From Stereocaulon alpinum (taxonomy: Eukaryota; Ascomycota; Lecanoromycetes; Lecanorales; Stereocaulaceae), in assembly GCA_018257865.1 (NCBI GenBank), contig JAEUBA010000092.1, positions 1 to 64,000 on the forward strand: a stretch of DNA of 64,000 nucleotides, in the 5' to 3' direction. Shown here in pieces: positions 23,732 through 35,009 of this stretch (position 1 is the first letter of the stretch; each line of letters opens with the position of its first letter). Position numbers and translations under genes: made by a program. The notes beneath the pieces were generated by a model that saw only the letters and a program-made list of their open reading frames with translations, ran no database searches and was not told the origin of the DNA.

Positions 23732-25711
23732 ATGGACAATGAAATGGCAGACAAAACCGCTGCAATTAATCTAGGCGAGGCTGACGCGTCCCAAACATCC
23801 AAGAATGCTCAGAAAAAGGCCGAAAAGCAAGAGAGGTTGGCTGCTCAGAAAGCTAACAAGTCCGCAACAAACACTACCAAAGAAGCTGGCCGATCGGAGG
23901 CTAAGAAGGCAGTAAGCAAGCCATCTAAGAAAGCCGAAGGCGTCGAACTGGTCGGCATCACTGTCGCGAGAGAAGATGATTTCTCTGGTTGGTACCAGCA
24001 GGTACTGACTAAAGGTGACTTTCTCGACTATTACGATATTTCAGGATGCTACGTCTTGAAGCCGGGCTCTTACTTTATTTGGGAGGAAGTCCAAGCCTAC
24101 TTCAACCAGAAAATCAAACGCATGAAGGTCAAGAATTGCTCATTTCCCCTGTTTGTTTCTCAAGAAGCCCTCGAGAGAGAAAAGGCCCACATCAAGGGCT
24201 TTGCTGCCGAGGTAGCTTGGGTCACACATGCGTAAGTCTGCTCTGTCCAGTCACGGTATCGAGCGTCGGAGTGCTAACGTTGTTAACAGTGGGGACAAGC
24301 CCTTAGAAAAGAAAATAGCGCTACGCCCAACGTCCGAGACTGTTATGTATCCTTACTATGCAAAGTGGATACGAAGCCACAGAGATCTCCCGCTGCGCCT
24401 GAATCAATGGAATTCGTAAGCCAACCACCACTTGTACAACTACGTCTCAAACATATAAATTGATGCTCAAAGGGTTGTGCGATGGGAGTTCAAACACCCG
24501 CAGCCTTTCTTACGAACACGAGAATTCCTGTACGTTGCGCTCCTCGCTACCCCTATGCGACTGCTAAGCTATTTCTAGCTGGCAAGAAGGACACACTGCG
24601 CATTTCGGCCAAGATGCCGCGAAAGCTGAGGTGCGGCAGATCTTACAATACTACGCAGGAGTCTACGAGGAGCTACTCGCAGTGCCCGTCATACGAGGCC
24701 GAAAAACGGAGAAGGAGAAGTTTGGTGAGTCACATTACGTTTTCTAGCTTCCAATGGACATGCTGACGTCGTGTCCCTCCAGCCGGTGCAGACTACACAG
24801 AGACAGTGGAAGGCTTCATTGCCGCAACAGGACGAGGAATACAAGGCGGTACAAGCCATCATCTCGGACAGAATTTTAGTAGGATGTTCAGTATCACTGT
24901 AGAAGATCCAACTGCCAAGGAGGGGGAACGAAAACCGCCAGTCTACGTGTTCCAGAACTCGTGGGGCTTGTCTACAAGAACCATTGGCGTCATGGTGATG
25001 ACACATGGCGACAACAGAGGCCTTGTCGTCCCTCCTCGCGTCTCCGAGTACCAGGTTGTTATCGTTCCTGTGGGAATAACAGCGAAGTCGACGGATGAAG
25101 AGAAGGCGGCTCTGAACGATCAAGTCGACGCACTAGCAACGGTCCTAGAAGCAGATGAGACTCGTGTGATTTGTGATAAAAGAGAGGGCTACTCACCAGG
25201 ATGGAAGTTCAATGACTGGGAGCAGAAAGGAGTGCCGCTACGCCTGGAGTTCGGTCCGAAGGATTCGGCAGCACACCAAGTAACCACAGCACGCCGCGAC
25301 ATCCTGGGCAACAAAGGCACAATCCAGATAAGCAATCTAGCTGCCGGAGTCAAGGAGCTCCTCGAAACCATTCAGAAAGATCTCTACAACCGCGCCGACC
25401 AGGAATTCAAGTCACACGTGAAGAAGATAACCAACTGGGTTGACTTCGTGCCAGCCTTGAACTCAAAGAACGTCTGTCTCATCCCCTCTTGCTTGACGGA
25501 GCAATGCGAAGACGAAATCAAAGATCTAAGCGAACGGAAGGAAGAGGATGATGATACCCCCCAAGACGAGCGAGCCCCTAGCATGGGAGCGAAGAGCTTA
25601 TGCATTCCGTTTGATCAGCCAGCGGGAGTTGTGAAGGGAGAAACCGCTTGCTGCAACCCGCAATGCAAGAATAAAGCGCAGGCGTGGTGTCTGTTCGGTA
25701 GAAGCTACTGA
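23732..25711 (+). CDS. prolyl-tRNA synthetase, cytosolic eukaryote/archaeon type
   Basis: The enzyme charges tRNA-Pro with proline. Exons 23732-24231, 24290-24415, 24473-24529, 24579-24724 and 24783-25711 give 585 residues. A Lys/Ala-rich N-terminal extension (about 70 residues) precedes the class II catalytic domain. Visible marks are 'R-P-T-S-E-T-V-M-Y' after the first junction, motif 2 'R-W-E-F-K-H-P-Q-P-F-L-R-T-R-E-F' running into 'W-Q-E-G-H-T-A-H', 'G-G-T-S-H-H-L-G-Q' and motif 3 'H-G-D-N-R-G-L-V-V-P-P-R'. An anticodon-binding domain follows. The C-terminal zinc-binding-like domain has Cys residues near 'C-C-N-P-Q-C' and the closing F-G-R-S-Y, typical of the eukaryotic form. The bacterial editing insert is absent. 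Each of the four short introns restores the conserved frame. The small second to fourth exons are certain from conservation. Confidence 0.95.
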
Positions 25712-26520
25712 GTTGGAAGTTGCTTGCAGGTATGACGATACGTGCATTATGGCACGTCAACTGTTCAAGACCTCTGTATAGGGGTTTCCTGAGCTCGATT
25801 GAAGGCCGGAATGATACCATGATTACAACTTCTAGATAGGTGGATGTTCACTCGAAGAGAGCGGAGAAAGCTGGCCTGTCGGGCTGTTCCCCATTTTGAG
25901 AATGTCTACATAGCTCTATATAGCTGGCAAAAGCAAACAAGAGGACATCTTCCCCTAGGATCATTGTACCTTACTAGCTTCTTTCCCCGCTGAATCTAAC
26001 ACTTAGCTTCAACATCACCAACAACAACTGTAAACACGCGCTGACTACCTTCTTTATGACACCTTTACGCCTTTACGCTAGAATGCAAGAGCAAACACTT
26101 ACGGCTTTCTCCCTTCACTGCGACGCGTATTCGTTTCTGACAGAGCCAGCAATGGCATACAACACGTGTTAGATCCGTCCATACAACCACAAACCCAGCT
26201 CTCTTTGAGCCAGGAATGACACACAGCATGCGCGGTTTCCCCTGCAGTGATATGGCTATAGGTATCCTTAAGCCAGCAATGCCGATGAGCATGGGCGTAT
26301 TGCCTTTTCTGATAACATGGGATTAGCTTTGCGAGAGCGAGCGTGAGCAGAGAGCGCTGGCTTTTTGCCGTAAAGATGACGAGAGCGCAGCTCTTCTCGA
26401 GCTGTTAATAATGCACGGTATAGGAGGTTGACCCTCGAAGACTGCCACTAAAGACTTCCATTGCCACGCTGTTGTAATTGGTTTCAGGTATATAACACCT
26501 CACTTACGCTCGCAACCGGG
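25712..26520. other. convergent intergenic region, ProRS / CCT1
   Basis: Both neighbouring genes end here, so it should hold two 3' UTRs and polyadenylation sites. I see no RNA gene, no repeat and no credible frame. Confidence 0.5.
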
Positions 26521-28413
26521 TTAATGCCCATGACCATCATCCCCACCCCTCTGTTCCGGATCCAGCTTAATAAGCGTATCAATCCTCATAACAGCAATGC
26601 ACGCCTCCACCGCACTCTTCAACTGCTTCACCTTACTCATACTCGGTTCCAGCACGCCCGCCTTGATCTGATCCACCACTTTTCCCCTGGTCAAATCAAG
26701 TCCGTAATTCTTGTAGTTCTTTCGCTTCGCTAGCGCTTTGTCTTGTTCTGCTGCGTTTGGTGACTTTGAGCCTTTTGAGGGTGAGGAGGGGGTGGGAGGT
26801 GTGTCTTGGATTCGTTGAGAAGTGGCGTGGTAGGAGCGTAGTTGGGCGACGAGGTCTGAGGAATCTTTTGCGGCGTTGACCGCGAGGGTGCGGGGGATGA
26901 TGAGGAGGGATTGGGCGAATTCGCCGATGGCGAGTTGTTCCCGGGAACCGACTGTGACTGCGAATTCTTCGAGGTAGATGTGTAGTGCTGTTTCTACGGC
27001 GCCGCCTCCGGGTACTATGCTGCCGCTTTCCAGGGTTCGTTTAACTGCTGAGAGGGAGTCATGGACTGAGCGTTCCATTTCGTCAAGCTGGTAGTCGTTG
27101 GAGCCGCGGAGGATGATGGAGGCGGAAGTGTGGACTTTGGTGCCTTTGACGAGTATGCATTCGTCATCAGAGATGCGCTCTTGGACGACTTCTTCTGCGT
27201 GACCAAGGGACGCAGCTTCGAACTTCTCATCGCCGTTTAGGTCGGAAAGGGAGGAGACGAGTGTGGCACCTGTTGCTTTTGCGATTCGGCGGAGGTCTTC
27301 TTTCTTGCAGCGACGGACGGCCATGGCACCTTTTTCGATGAACTGTTTCAGGCAGAGGTCGTCGATGCCTTTGGTGGTGAGCACGACATTCGCACCGGCT
27401 TTGAGGATCATGTCTACGCGCTCCATAACCATGCCGGACTCTCGTTGGCGTATCTGTTCGAGCTGTTGTGGATCATCGATTGTGATGTTAACGCCTAGTT
27501 TCATTCGCTCTTTTTGTAGGTTCATATCTAAGCAAGCAATTTTGGCGTCTGTGACGCGAGTCTTCATGGCTTGTGATGCGACTGTACAATTCAGGGCGTA
27601 GCCCTTGACCAGTGTTGACTCTAGAGCGCTCTTTCCGTGGGCTTTGAGAACGTTGACGGCTTTGACAGGATATTTGGTTTCGTTGCGATTATTCGTCGAC
27701 TTGACTGATTGCATGGCGTCGACGACCATGTTTGAAAAAAACTCTGAGTCTGACCCAATGATCTTGCTTGACATTGATGTTTTTGCTATGTTGATGAGAG
27801 ATTCCCTCCCAAGGTGTTCGACCTTTGTGCTTATGTTCTCATTCATGTATTTGACAGCTTCTCGGAGTGCTAGACGGTAGCCTGTCATGATCGTAGTAGG
27901 ATGTATCCGGTTCTTCATAAGCTCGTTCGCTCTCCGTAACAACTCAGCCGCTATGATGACCACAGATGTTGTTCCATCGCCAACCTGTCTCTCATCAACA
28001 AACGTGGATTGCTATAGCATTTCTTATACTAACCTCCTTGTCCTGTTGCTGTGCCAAGTCGACCAGTATTTTTCCTGCAGGATGCTCCACATCCAAAAGA
28101 CTTAATATTGTCGCGCCGTCGTTGGTCACTGTGACATCCTGAGCCTCTCAGCATTTTCCACTAATATGCGAATCAGACACGACATACCCCAATATCGTCT
28201 ACCATCATCTTATCCAGCCCCGAGGGACCGAAAGAGCTCTTCACCACATTGGCAATAGCCTGTGTAGCAAGTACTGTATGCTGATCAGTCTCTGAAGTGT
28301 TGAAGCTGTATGTAGAAATCACCATTTTGATCTCTTATGTCTGCTCCACTGATCTTAGTGCCGCCAAGGAATAATGTGCCAGCGTTTCTGGGCTGCTCAA
28401 ACATTCCTGCCAT
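26521..28413 (-). CDS. TCP1: chaperonin CCT subunit alpha (TCP-1 alpha)
   Basis: One of eight subunits of the cytosolic TRiC/CCT ring that folds actin, tubulin and other proteins using ATP. Exons 28323-28413, 28188-28273, 28034-28138 and 26521-27984 give 581 residues; all three introns are exactly 49 bp. Group II chaperonin marks are 'D-I-R-D-Q-N', 'S-S-F-G-P-S-G-L-D-K-M-M-V-D', 'T-N-D-G-A-T-I-L', the ATP-site loop G-D-G-T-T-S (96-101), and late 'G-G-G-A-V-E-T'. Alpha identity comes from the C-terminus: 'K-N-Y-G-L-D-L-T-R-G-K-V-V-D', then a tail with 'L-I-K-L-D-P-E-Q'. Oddity: an insert of about 25 residues rich in Thr, Pro, Ser and Lys ('T-P-P-T-P-S-S-P-S-K-G') precedes that segment. Divergent from the RING gene across 297 bp. 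Confidence 0.95.
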
Positions 28414-28710
28414 ATTGATTTCTTGGAAGTTGAGTTGCAGTTGTCAATACATGTGAACTCGCCAGAGCCTTGAGCCTACAGAGCGTGGGACATTTTTTGA
28501 TAGGGCTAGAAGGGACGCGACGCGCTAATTCCTGGGGCCCCTCGGGCTCTAACTAAGATTTCGGGGGCTCTTCGGGGCCAAGTTCAAATGCCTTGAATTG
28601 CCGAAGCAAGGGACTTCACCCTTCGCTCTCTACATACCTATATAGCCAGGCGCATGGCTGGAAGGGCATGGACGTGGGACACTTAAGTTCCTAAGTGACA
28701 TTTATTCAAC

Positions 28711-30015
28711 ATGGAAACCCCACCCTCATCCTCTCCCCGCCGGCTTTCGTTACTACAAGTAGACGCTGCTCTACAAAGTCCTCAAGTCAATCCTGTCGAC
28801 CTACGGACTTTAGAATATGTCGACTCCTACGACCATAACCTTATGTGTGCTATCTGCCATTCACCGTTCGTGCGTCCTGTCAGACTCGAATGTGATCATG
28901 TGTTCTGCCAACGTTGTGTGAGCGATGCGATGTCCTATCAAGATCGAGATTCCAGGGTCTACATAGTAACGTGCCCGTCCTGCCGCAGAAAGATTGAGAA
29001 CCGGGCAATAGCGCCTGTACCGAAGGTTCTGAGCCACATCTTGGACGACCTTCGTGTCAAATGCCCACTGGGACTCTTAGGGTGCCCTGAAGTAATAGCT
29101 AGAGGGAACGTACAGGATCATGTGGACAAGTACTGCGCATACGCCGAAGTCGAATGCTCTTCGGAAAGCTGTCTACTGACCGTGCTACGGAAAGACCTTG
29201 TTAAAGGAGGATGCCTACACAGGGTGGTGAAGTGCGAGGACTGCGAAGGATTGTTCATGGAAAAGGACATGGAGATACATCGTTTGCGCCATTGCGAGGT
29301 GGGCAAAGCCTCTTGTCCTGATTGTAATGCCCAAGTGCTTCTCCGGGACCTTAAGGGTCATATCGAACGATGTCCGGACGCCATTTTTCAATGTAACGCA
29401 GCAGAGTATGGGTGCGCTTTCACTGCAAGACGTGAGACTCTAGATGAGCACTTGACAACATGCCCCCTGGCGAAGCTTGTTCCTTTCCTGAGGCTGCAGA
29501 ACGAACGGCTAGAAGCTCACGAAGCCGCTCTAAAGCAACTCCGTCACAAGAATTCTATCCTTGAAACCTCTTTCTCGACAATTCAAGAAACCCTCAGCCC
29601 CTCTGCTAACCTCATCGATGCCCCATCATCCTCAGCAACCGCTTCAGACACCGGTCCGTTCGACTCCACAGCCCATCACCTTTTATTTCTGCACGAATCT
29701 CTTCGAGAGGAAGTGAGCCGCGTGTCAGCCGCTGTCTCAGAAGTTGACGCTAAAGCCAGCATGATGGTTATGAACGAGAGCCTTCGTATCAAGGAAGACC
29801 TCTCTCACGCGAATGCAGCGATTGGAAGCATGCGTATGCAATTACACTGGCTTATGAGTGCAAGACTGCAGAATCAACAGCGAGTAGCGATGGTAAGAGC
29901 GCAGAGCTCTGGGGAAGGTCTGGCGTCTTCCGCTGATGCTGGTGGCTCTAGCGGAAGCGTAGAATTACCCGTTCGGCGGCTTAGCGATTCTACTAGGCAG
30001 GACACTAAGCTTTGA
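28711..30015 (+). CDS. RING-finger protein with TRAF-type zinc fingers
   Basis: An intronless 434-residue protein. A C3HC4 RING lies at residues 46-91 (C46, C49, C61, H63, C66, C69, C88, C91), preceded by 'D-H-N-L-M'. From about 115 to 250 follow TRAF-type zinc fingers with recurring 'C-P-L-G/D...C-x4-5-H-x3-C' spacing. Residues about 255-300 and 330-400 look helical (leucine/glutamate heptads), then a Ser-rich end. The combination points to an E3 ubiquitin ligase of the TRAF-like type; substrates are unknown. The meprin/TRAF (MATH) domain of animal TRAFs is absent. It shares a 297-bp upstream region with CCT1. Confidence 0.88.
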   Translation: METPPSSSPRRLSLLQVDAALQSPQVNPVDLRTLEYVDSYDHNLMCAICHSPFVRPVRLECDHVFCQRCVSDAMSYQDRDSRVYIVTCPSCRRKIENRAIAPVPKVLSHILDDLRVKCPLGLLGCPEVIARGNVQDHVDKYCAYAEVECSSESCLLTVLRKDLVKGGCLHRVVKCEDCEGLFMEKDMEIHRLRHCEVGKASCPDCNAQVLLRDLKGHIERCPDAIFQCNAAEYGCAFTARRETLDEHLTTCPLAKLVPFLRLQNERLEAHEAALKQLRHKNSILETSFSTIQETLSPSANLIDAPSSSATASDTGPFDSTAHHLLFLHESLREEVSRVSAAVSEVDAKASMMVMNESLRIKEDLSHANAAIGSMRMQLHWLMSARLQNQQRVAMVRAQSSGEGLASSADAGGSSGSVELPVRRLSDSTRQDTKL

Positions 30016-30820
30016 CCAGTTCTTTCCATGAGTAGCGAAATGTAGCATTGGAGCTATGGCAGAACACATGTTTCGAGAGCGAGTAACAGACCGTTTCGGT
30101 GCGTAAGAATCCAAAGAAACGCACTTTTACCCTCTCTCAAGTCTCTCAACCGCTCTTCACCCTGCTTTCACGATGAGGAATCTTGGACATCCAAAAGGCA
30201 TTTAAGCCCCAGAGGTAACATACTTCTTAGGTTCAAAGCCGTAAGCTAGGTAGATCCAGCTCCGGCTGGCCCTCCAAAAGCATGCTATGTGCTCTGATGC
30301 CTATCAAGGTATGGAAGATCGAGCTCACAATGCCGATACTGTGACGATATACCCTTGTAAGTGGATCATGAAAAGTACATTGCTTGCTCCAGAAACTTAC
30401 GAATGTGCATGCTGTATATCTAATATGCCGCTTTGAGAACACGGCAGCTGCTTCAAGGCCTGCCCGAGAGAAACTATTCAGGTTCTAGATATGAGCAATG
30501 AAGTAATCGAAGTGGTACTGTAGGAGCTATGAATAAGACGATACTTCTTCACTACAACAAGATGACAACTTCTCAATGGAAAGCAGCCCAAAGAGTCGGT
30601 AACAGGGTTCATCCCGTTACAGTGGTGGAAGAGATGTACGTCCCATGTATGCAAGATGGCATGCATGAATCCTTTGATTAGGTTATGAGAGGCTTCTGCT
30701 AAAGGTGCAATTGCAGATGCTTAAAAGAAAGATTTGTCATTCGGCACACATTGTTGTAGTGATCGAAAACAATTACACGCCGTGAAAGAAATAGGATTCG
30801 CATTGCTACGTGTCACTACC
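30016..30820. other. convergent intergenic region without features
   Basis: It lies between the ends of the RING gene and the 713-residue hypothetical gene. Frames of 60-70 codons have no recognisable content and I see no RNA gene. Confidence 0.5.
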
Positions 30821-32962
30821 TCAGTCTCTTCCACCCAACTCCTGTTTTCTACCTGCAATGATACAAATCGCCCCATCGAAGTTCCGCTTTATATCCGGCA
30901 ACGTGATTATGGTGCAATCTAGGCACGTACCCAGTTGTAAAATCTTTATCTCGGGGAATCCCTTTTGGGCTTGACACGCTAACCACTGTCCTAAGTCATT
31001 GTAATCCGTTTGCTGGTAGCAGATACTGCAAGTCGTCTCATGAGAATTCTGAAATGCACATCCCCGAGGGTAGAAGCCTTTTCGGCTATTGTGCTTAAAC
31101 AATGCCCTTGGATCCCTCATGGAAGATTGATATGGATGGTCGCATGGTCTTGTTACGAACAGATTCCGGAACCCAACAGCTATACTAGTGGGCTCGGCGA
31201 GGTACAGGAGGTCATCACCATTAAAGACTTCGTAGCGGACCCAGAGCGTATCCTTTAAACCATGCAAGAGCGCGCGGCTCCGTAGGAGAGGGACGATGTT
31301 CAGTGGCTCTACTGAGCACGATGTAGACTTGACTGCATTAAGGTCATGGCTGTGTTCCTCCATTCTGACCACGGCTCTTTTCTGTCCTTCGAAGGTTATA
31401 TGTCCCGGTAAGAAGGACAGTAGTTTACCCTCTGCGGTATGAACCGATTGACACGTTGCCAAAGTACGGAGCACCACTAGCCCATCCATATCCACAGCAA
31501 GCCAACGGTCTGGGAAAAGCCTTGCATCAGTGACATTGGTACATGCATACAAAGCCTGGCCCAAACCCTCCATTGGGTCTTCTAAGGTATCGTATGATAT
31601 ACATGCAGCGCCGTCATATCCGAATTCGATTGGTGAGTATTGTTGTCTATAAGCGAATTGTACTGACATTGTCTGCGATGTCGTATTCCAATCTGTATAA
31701 GCCAGTCGTGAAGCGAACCATGCTGCTCGGTCCAAAGTCATGACAAATGAGGGCTCAATGTCGCGTCCGCCATCAATCTCTTTCGAGCATTCATCAAGAT
31801 CATCAAGATCAGAATGGTAGCTAAGACTAGCTCGATAGTGTTCTAAAGCCTTCACTTTGAATCCTAGCAAAGACAAGATGTCTAGCGATCTCTGTTGTAA
31901 CTGCGGCAAGATAGAAATGAAGAACGGAATAAGTGGCTCGTGATCTAAGACATGTGTAATATTCCCAGCCCTGCCGGCTACGCGGTTGAGCGCTGCAACA
32001 GCCACGAATTCTGACGCGGCGTCGACTTGTGATTCTTCGATTTGAGGGTGGTTGAGTAATAGGAAATTCACATCTTTGCAATCAATGCTCCAACCACGAC
32101 GAGAAGACTCATTCAAGTGGTCGACAGAAATAAAATCGCTCAACTGGCCGGAGACGGAGAGTTTACATGCGCCTTCTGGTTCTGATGGACGGAGAATCAC
32201 CTTTGCTTGCCCATAGCTACAATTCATCGGCACTTGATTGCCTTTGCTGTCCAATGCACAAACAGGTAGACCAAGAATCAAAATTGCATAGGCCGCTAGC
32301 CATCCGGAACCGTGGAAGCCACTGAAGGTCAAGACACAATCTTCCGTGGACGTAGCAATTTTGTGACATAGCTTCATGATTTTGGCGATATGCTGTTCGC
32401 CTGGTATGGCGTCGAATGGGTCCCTTGCTCCGTGGGCTTTTGTTGTGGGAGACCCTGTAGTCGATATTCGGTCGAGAATAGCATGATACTGCAGGACCCG
32501 CTCTTGAAATCTGATGTTCCTTACATAAGTGAGAAGCCCCTCTCTCAATCTCAAGAATTGACTGACCCCTGGCGTACAATCATTTGACGCTTCCGCAGTC
32601 TCGAACAGTGTTCCCAAGACTGCCACACAGGCATCTTGCGACATTAGTGGCACGATCGACGCCATCAGAGCCAGCACATTCTCTCCCGCCCTTGTCTTCA
32701 GGAATTGATCGACGAGAAAGAACGAGCCAGTCCCAATCTCCACCACTTTGTACAGCCACTGACGCTCTGCACGTTGCTTTTCTCTGCTGTTGTTGAGAGC
32801 GTGCCGAAAGTCCTGGGAGACTGGAATAAGCTCACTGACCATTAGCATGCAGCCAATGGTGTGGATATCCACGCCCGAGAGGGCCAATTGTTTGAGGCCA
32901 TTGGCGCCGGCGTTGAGGACTAGTTGAGAGAGACCTGGAATGTCGACTTGCCATGATGCCAT
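30821..32962 (-). CDS. hypothetical protein, 713 residues, intronless
   Basis: I do not recognise the family. The frame is long, open and ATG-initiated at 32962, and its amino-acid use is that of a globular soluble protein. The N-terminal 150 residues are helical ('G-A-N-G-L-K-Q-L-A-L-S-G' and similar). Residues about 210-245 include a Gly-rich hydrophobic segment ('F-S-G-F-H-G-S-G-W-L-A-A-Y-A-I-L'). Near the C-terminus a C-x2-C ('C-S-I-C') precedes a further Cys pair ('G-T-C-L-D-C'). There is no signal peptide or convincing membrane helix. Proteins of this general shape are frequent as lineage-specific unknowns in ascomycetes. No neighbour suggests a role. Reality of the gene is likely from length alone; function is unknown. 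Confidence 0.7.
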   Translation of the reverse strand: MASWQVDIPGLSQLVLNAGANGLKQLALSGVDIHTIGCMLMVSELIPVSQDFRHALNNSREKQRAERQWLYKVVEIGTGSFFLVDQFLKTRAGENVLALMASIVPLMSQDACVAVLGTLFETAEASNDCTPGVSQFLRLREGLLTYVRNIRFQERVLQYHAILDRISTTGSPTTKAHGARDPFDAIPGEQHIAKIMKLCHKIATSTEDCVLTFSGFHGSGWLAAYAILILGLPVCALDSKGNQVPMNCSYGQAKVILRPSEPEGACKLSVSGQLSDFISVDHLNESSRRGWSIDCKDVNFLLLNHPQIEESQVDAASEFVAVAALNRVAGRAGNITHVLDHEPLIPFFISILPQLQQRSLDILSLLGFKVKALEHYRASLSYHSDLDDLDECSKEIDGGRDIEPSFVMTLDRAAWFASRLAYTDWNTTSQTMSVQFAYRQQYSPIEFGYDGAACISYDTLEDPMEGLGQALYACTNVTDARLFPDRWLAVDMDGLVVLRTLATCQSVHTAEGKLLSFLPGHITFEGQKRAVVRMEEHSHDLNAVKSTSCSVEPLNIVPLLRSRALLHGLKDTLWVRYEVFNGDDLLYLAEPTSIAVGFRNLFVTRPCDHPYQSSMRDPRALFKHNSRKGFYPRGCAFQNSHETTCSICYQQTDYNDLGQWLACQAQKGFPEIKILQLGTCLDCTIITLPDIKRNFDGAICIIAGRKQELGGRD

Positions 32963-35009
32963 CCTCCTGGAACTATGCCTTACGCAAGAGTCGATTAGAT
33001 GTACCGGCCTCGGGAACTATGGGTACAATCACTGTGTCTCGCTCTTGCGAAACCCAGAATAGCCCACAAAGCGCACTAAAAGACCGAATTCTATGATACT
33101 CCCAGGAGAATCACAGTGGCTCGTCTGTTGTCTTGTCAACATCGGTAGCTCAAGCTGCAGGGAGCAACTCTGTGGGTTGCTGTTCTGGATGTATTCGCTA
33201 TCTGCTTCTAGTTTCTGACGTTCGTTTGGTTTGATTGGGCTGATCCACCGTGGCTCAAAAGACCACTTCTTGAATGCTCTCTGATTTTGGAAGATATCGA
33301 AATACAAGATGCCCTTAGCTACTCCTGTCAGGCAACAGTAGGTAAGAGATAATGAGGCTGCAAGGCACAGCCTGCCTGGCTCTCGACGTCGAGATGGCGA
33401 TATAGAATGGTAGGTTGTGTGGTCTCGGCCAATCTTCCAGGACTCACGTGTCTGGAAAGCCCTGTGTCGAAGTATCTAAATGTCGATGTAGGACTTTACT
33501 AGCTGAACCACTGAATCTCGCTCCTTCTTGCTTATCTGAGACCTGGTCACCTTACTTCAGCGAGTGATCGAAGTATCGTCTAGAAACACATCGATCGGAT
33601 TTACGATCAGATTCACAGTCGTGAGTGTCCTAATGACGGAGTAGTCGAGCATTGGACGTTCGTGACAGTGTTGCGGGGTTCATGCGGCTGATTCCATTTG
33701 CTGGCTAGCGCAGAGTCCTGCATAATTCAATCCGCCTGACTTTGCCTAGGGAAAGCAGCACCCTTAGACTGATCTCGCAATTAGACGCTGATCACTTCGG
33801 AGTGCGTGACTACAGATGAGACCCTTTGATAGGTGTTGCGATAAGAGGCTAGACGCCATGAGTTACTCTACATCCTAACGATCGGATGTATCAAGGCAAC
33901 AAAAGACATTTTGACTACCACTTGTAGTAGACAGCGACAAGGCAGCAAAGAAAAAACGCCAGTCTTATCTACCTGCGTTGGCCTTGTTCCATTCGAGCAT
34001 CCTTGAATACCACTCTTGTTCCTCTATCAGCTCGTCGGCTATGTGATCACGCTTTTCCCAAATACAACCAGAGCCGCAATAAGGCTGCCATTTCTAAGTC
34101 ATCACTGAGTCTAGCGATTGCAACGACTCTGCGACTATACCCTAAGCCCGGCGCTCTGGCCACTTCGCCTGGTATCATGACCCACGGCTAAGCTCCCAGC
34201 TCGCTATGGATGCTAAACTCGGCTCATTCAAAGTTCCTGTCTTCAAGACTTTTCTCGACCGCTACCTCGTCGCCCAAACATATTCAAAGTGTTCCGAGTT
34301 TCTCAACACACTACCCATTCCTTAAATCGCAGCAGTCCACAATTTTGTTCCTGGACGATATCGCAATCGAACAAGAAAAAGGAAGCTATTCCCGGGCGTA
34401 GAGATCTCCAAAGCTGGCAGAGTGAGCCCAACTTGGTGGAGAACTTGATCTGCTAGCAAGCCTAAGATCATACACCAAGTCCTGGGCCTATTGCCAACGT
34501 TTCAGTGAAAATTGAAATAGTACATGTCGATGAAAGCCTGGGTTTAGTCACCTGGTCAAAAGCTTTGTAAAGAGCAAGACCGTAGAAAGCTCTGAGATGC
34601 TGCTAGATTCTGTGGGGTGATTAAGAAGAGCGATCAAGTCACGCCTGGTACCTTGGGAACACGACCAGGCTAGAGTAATGCAGAAAGAACAGGACTTATG
34701 TAATATCTCAATGAAGGTTTCGCACATATAGAATCCGCTCAAAGCTAAGGAATAAGTGAACGATTGACGTCACATCGTGAATCTGGTATAAACTGAACTT
34801 TCATACCCAGCGCAAGCTACTACTCGAGCTTCTGTCACTTTTTGATTTGCAGACGCCTAATCCATGTGATGGGTAAGAGACCTTGGAACGCTGACTGACG
34901 AAATACGAGTCCCAAAACAAAAAGACTTCCTTGCAACAAACCCTCCTCCACTTTCTTCATTCTACCTAAGAGCGAGGTTCTACACATATGACGACCAACG
35001 GAAGGTTGC
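32963..35009. other. gene-free stretch of about 2 kb
   Basis: I found no supported gene, tRNA or repeat. Frames at 34003-34191, 34210-34401 and 34835-35467 are short or overlap the membrane-protein gene in another frame and lack domains. The stretch next to 32962 contains the promoter of the hypothetical gene. Confidence 0.5.
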
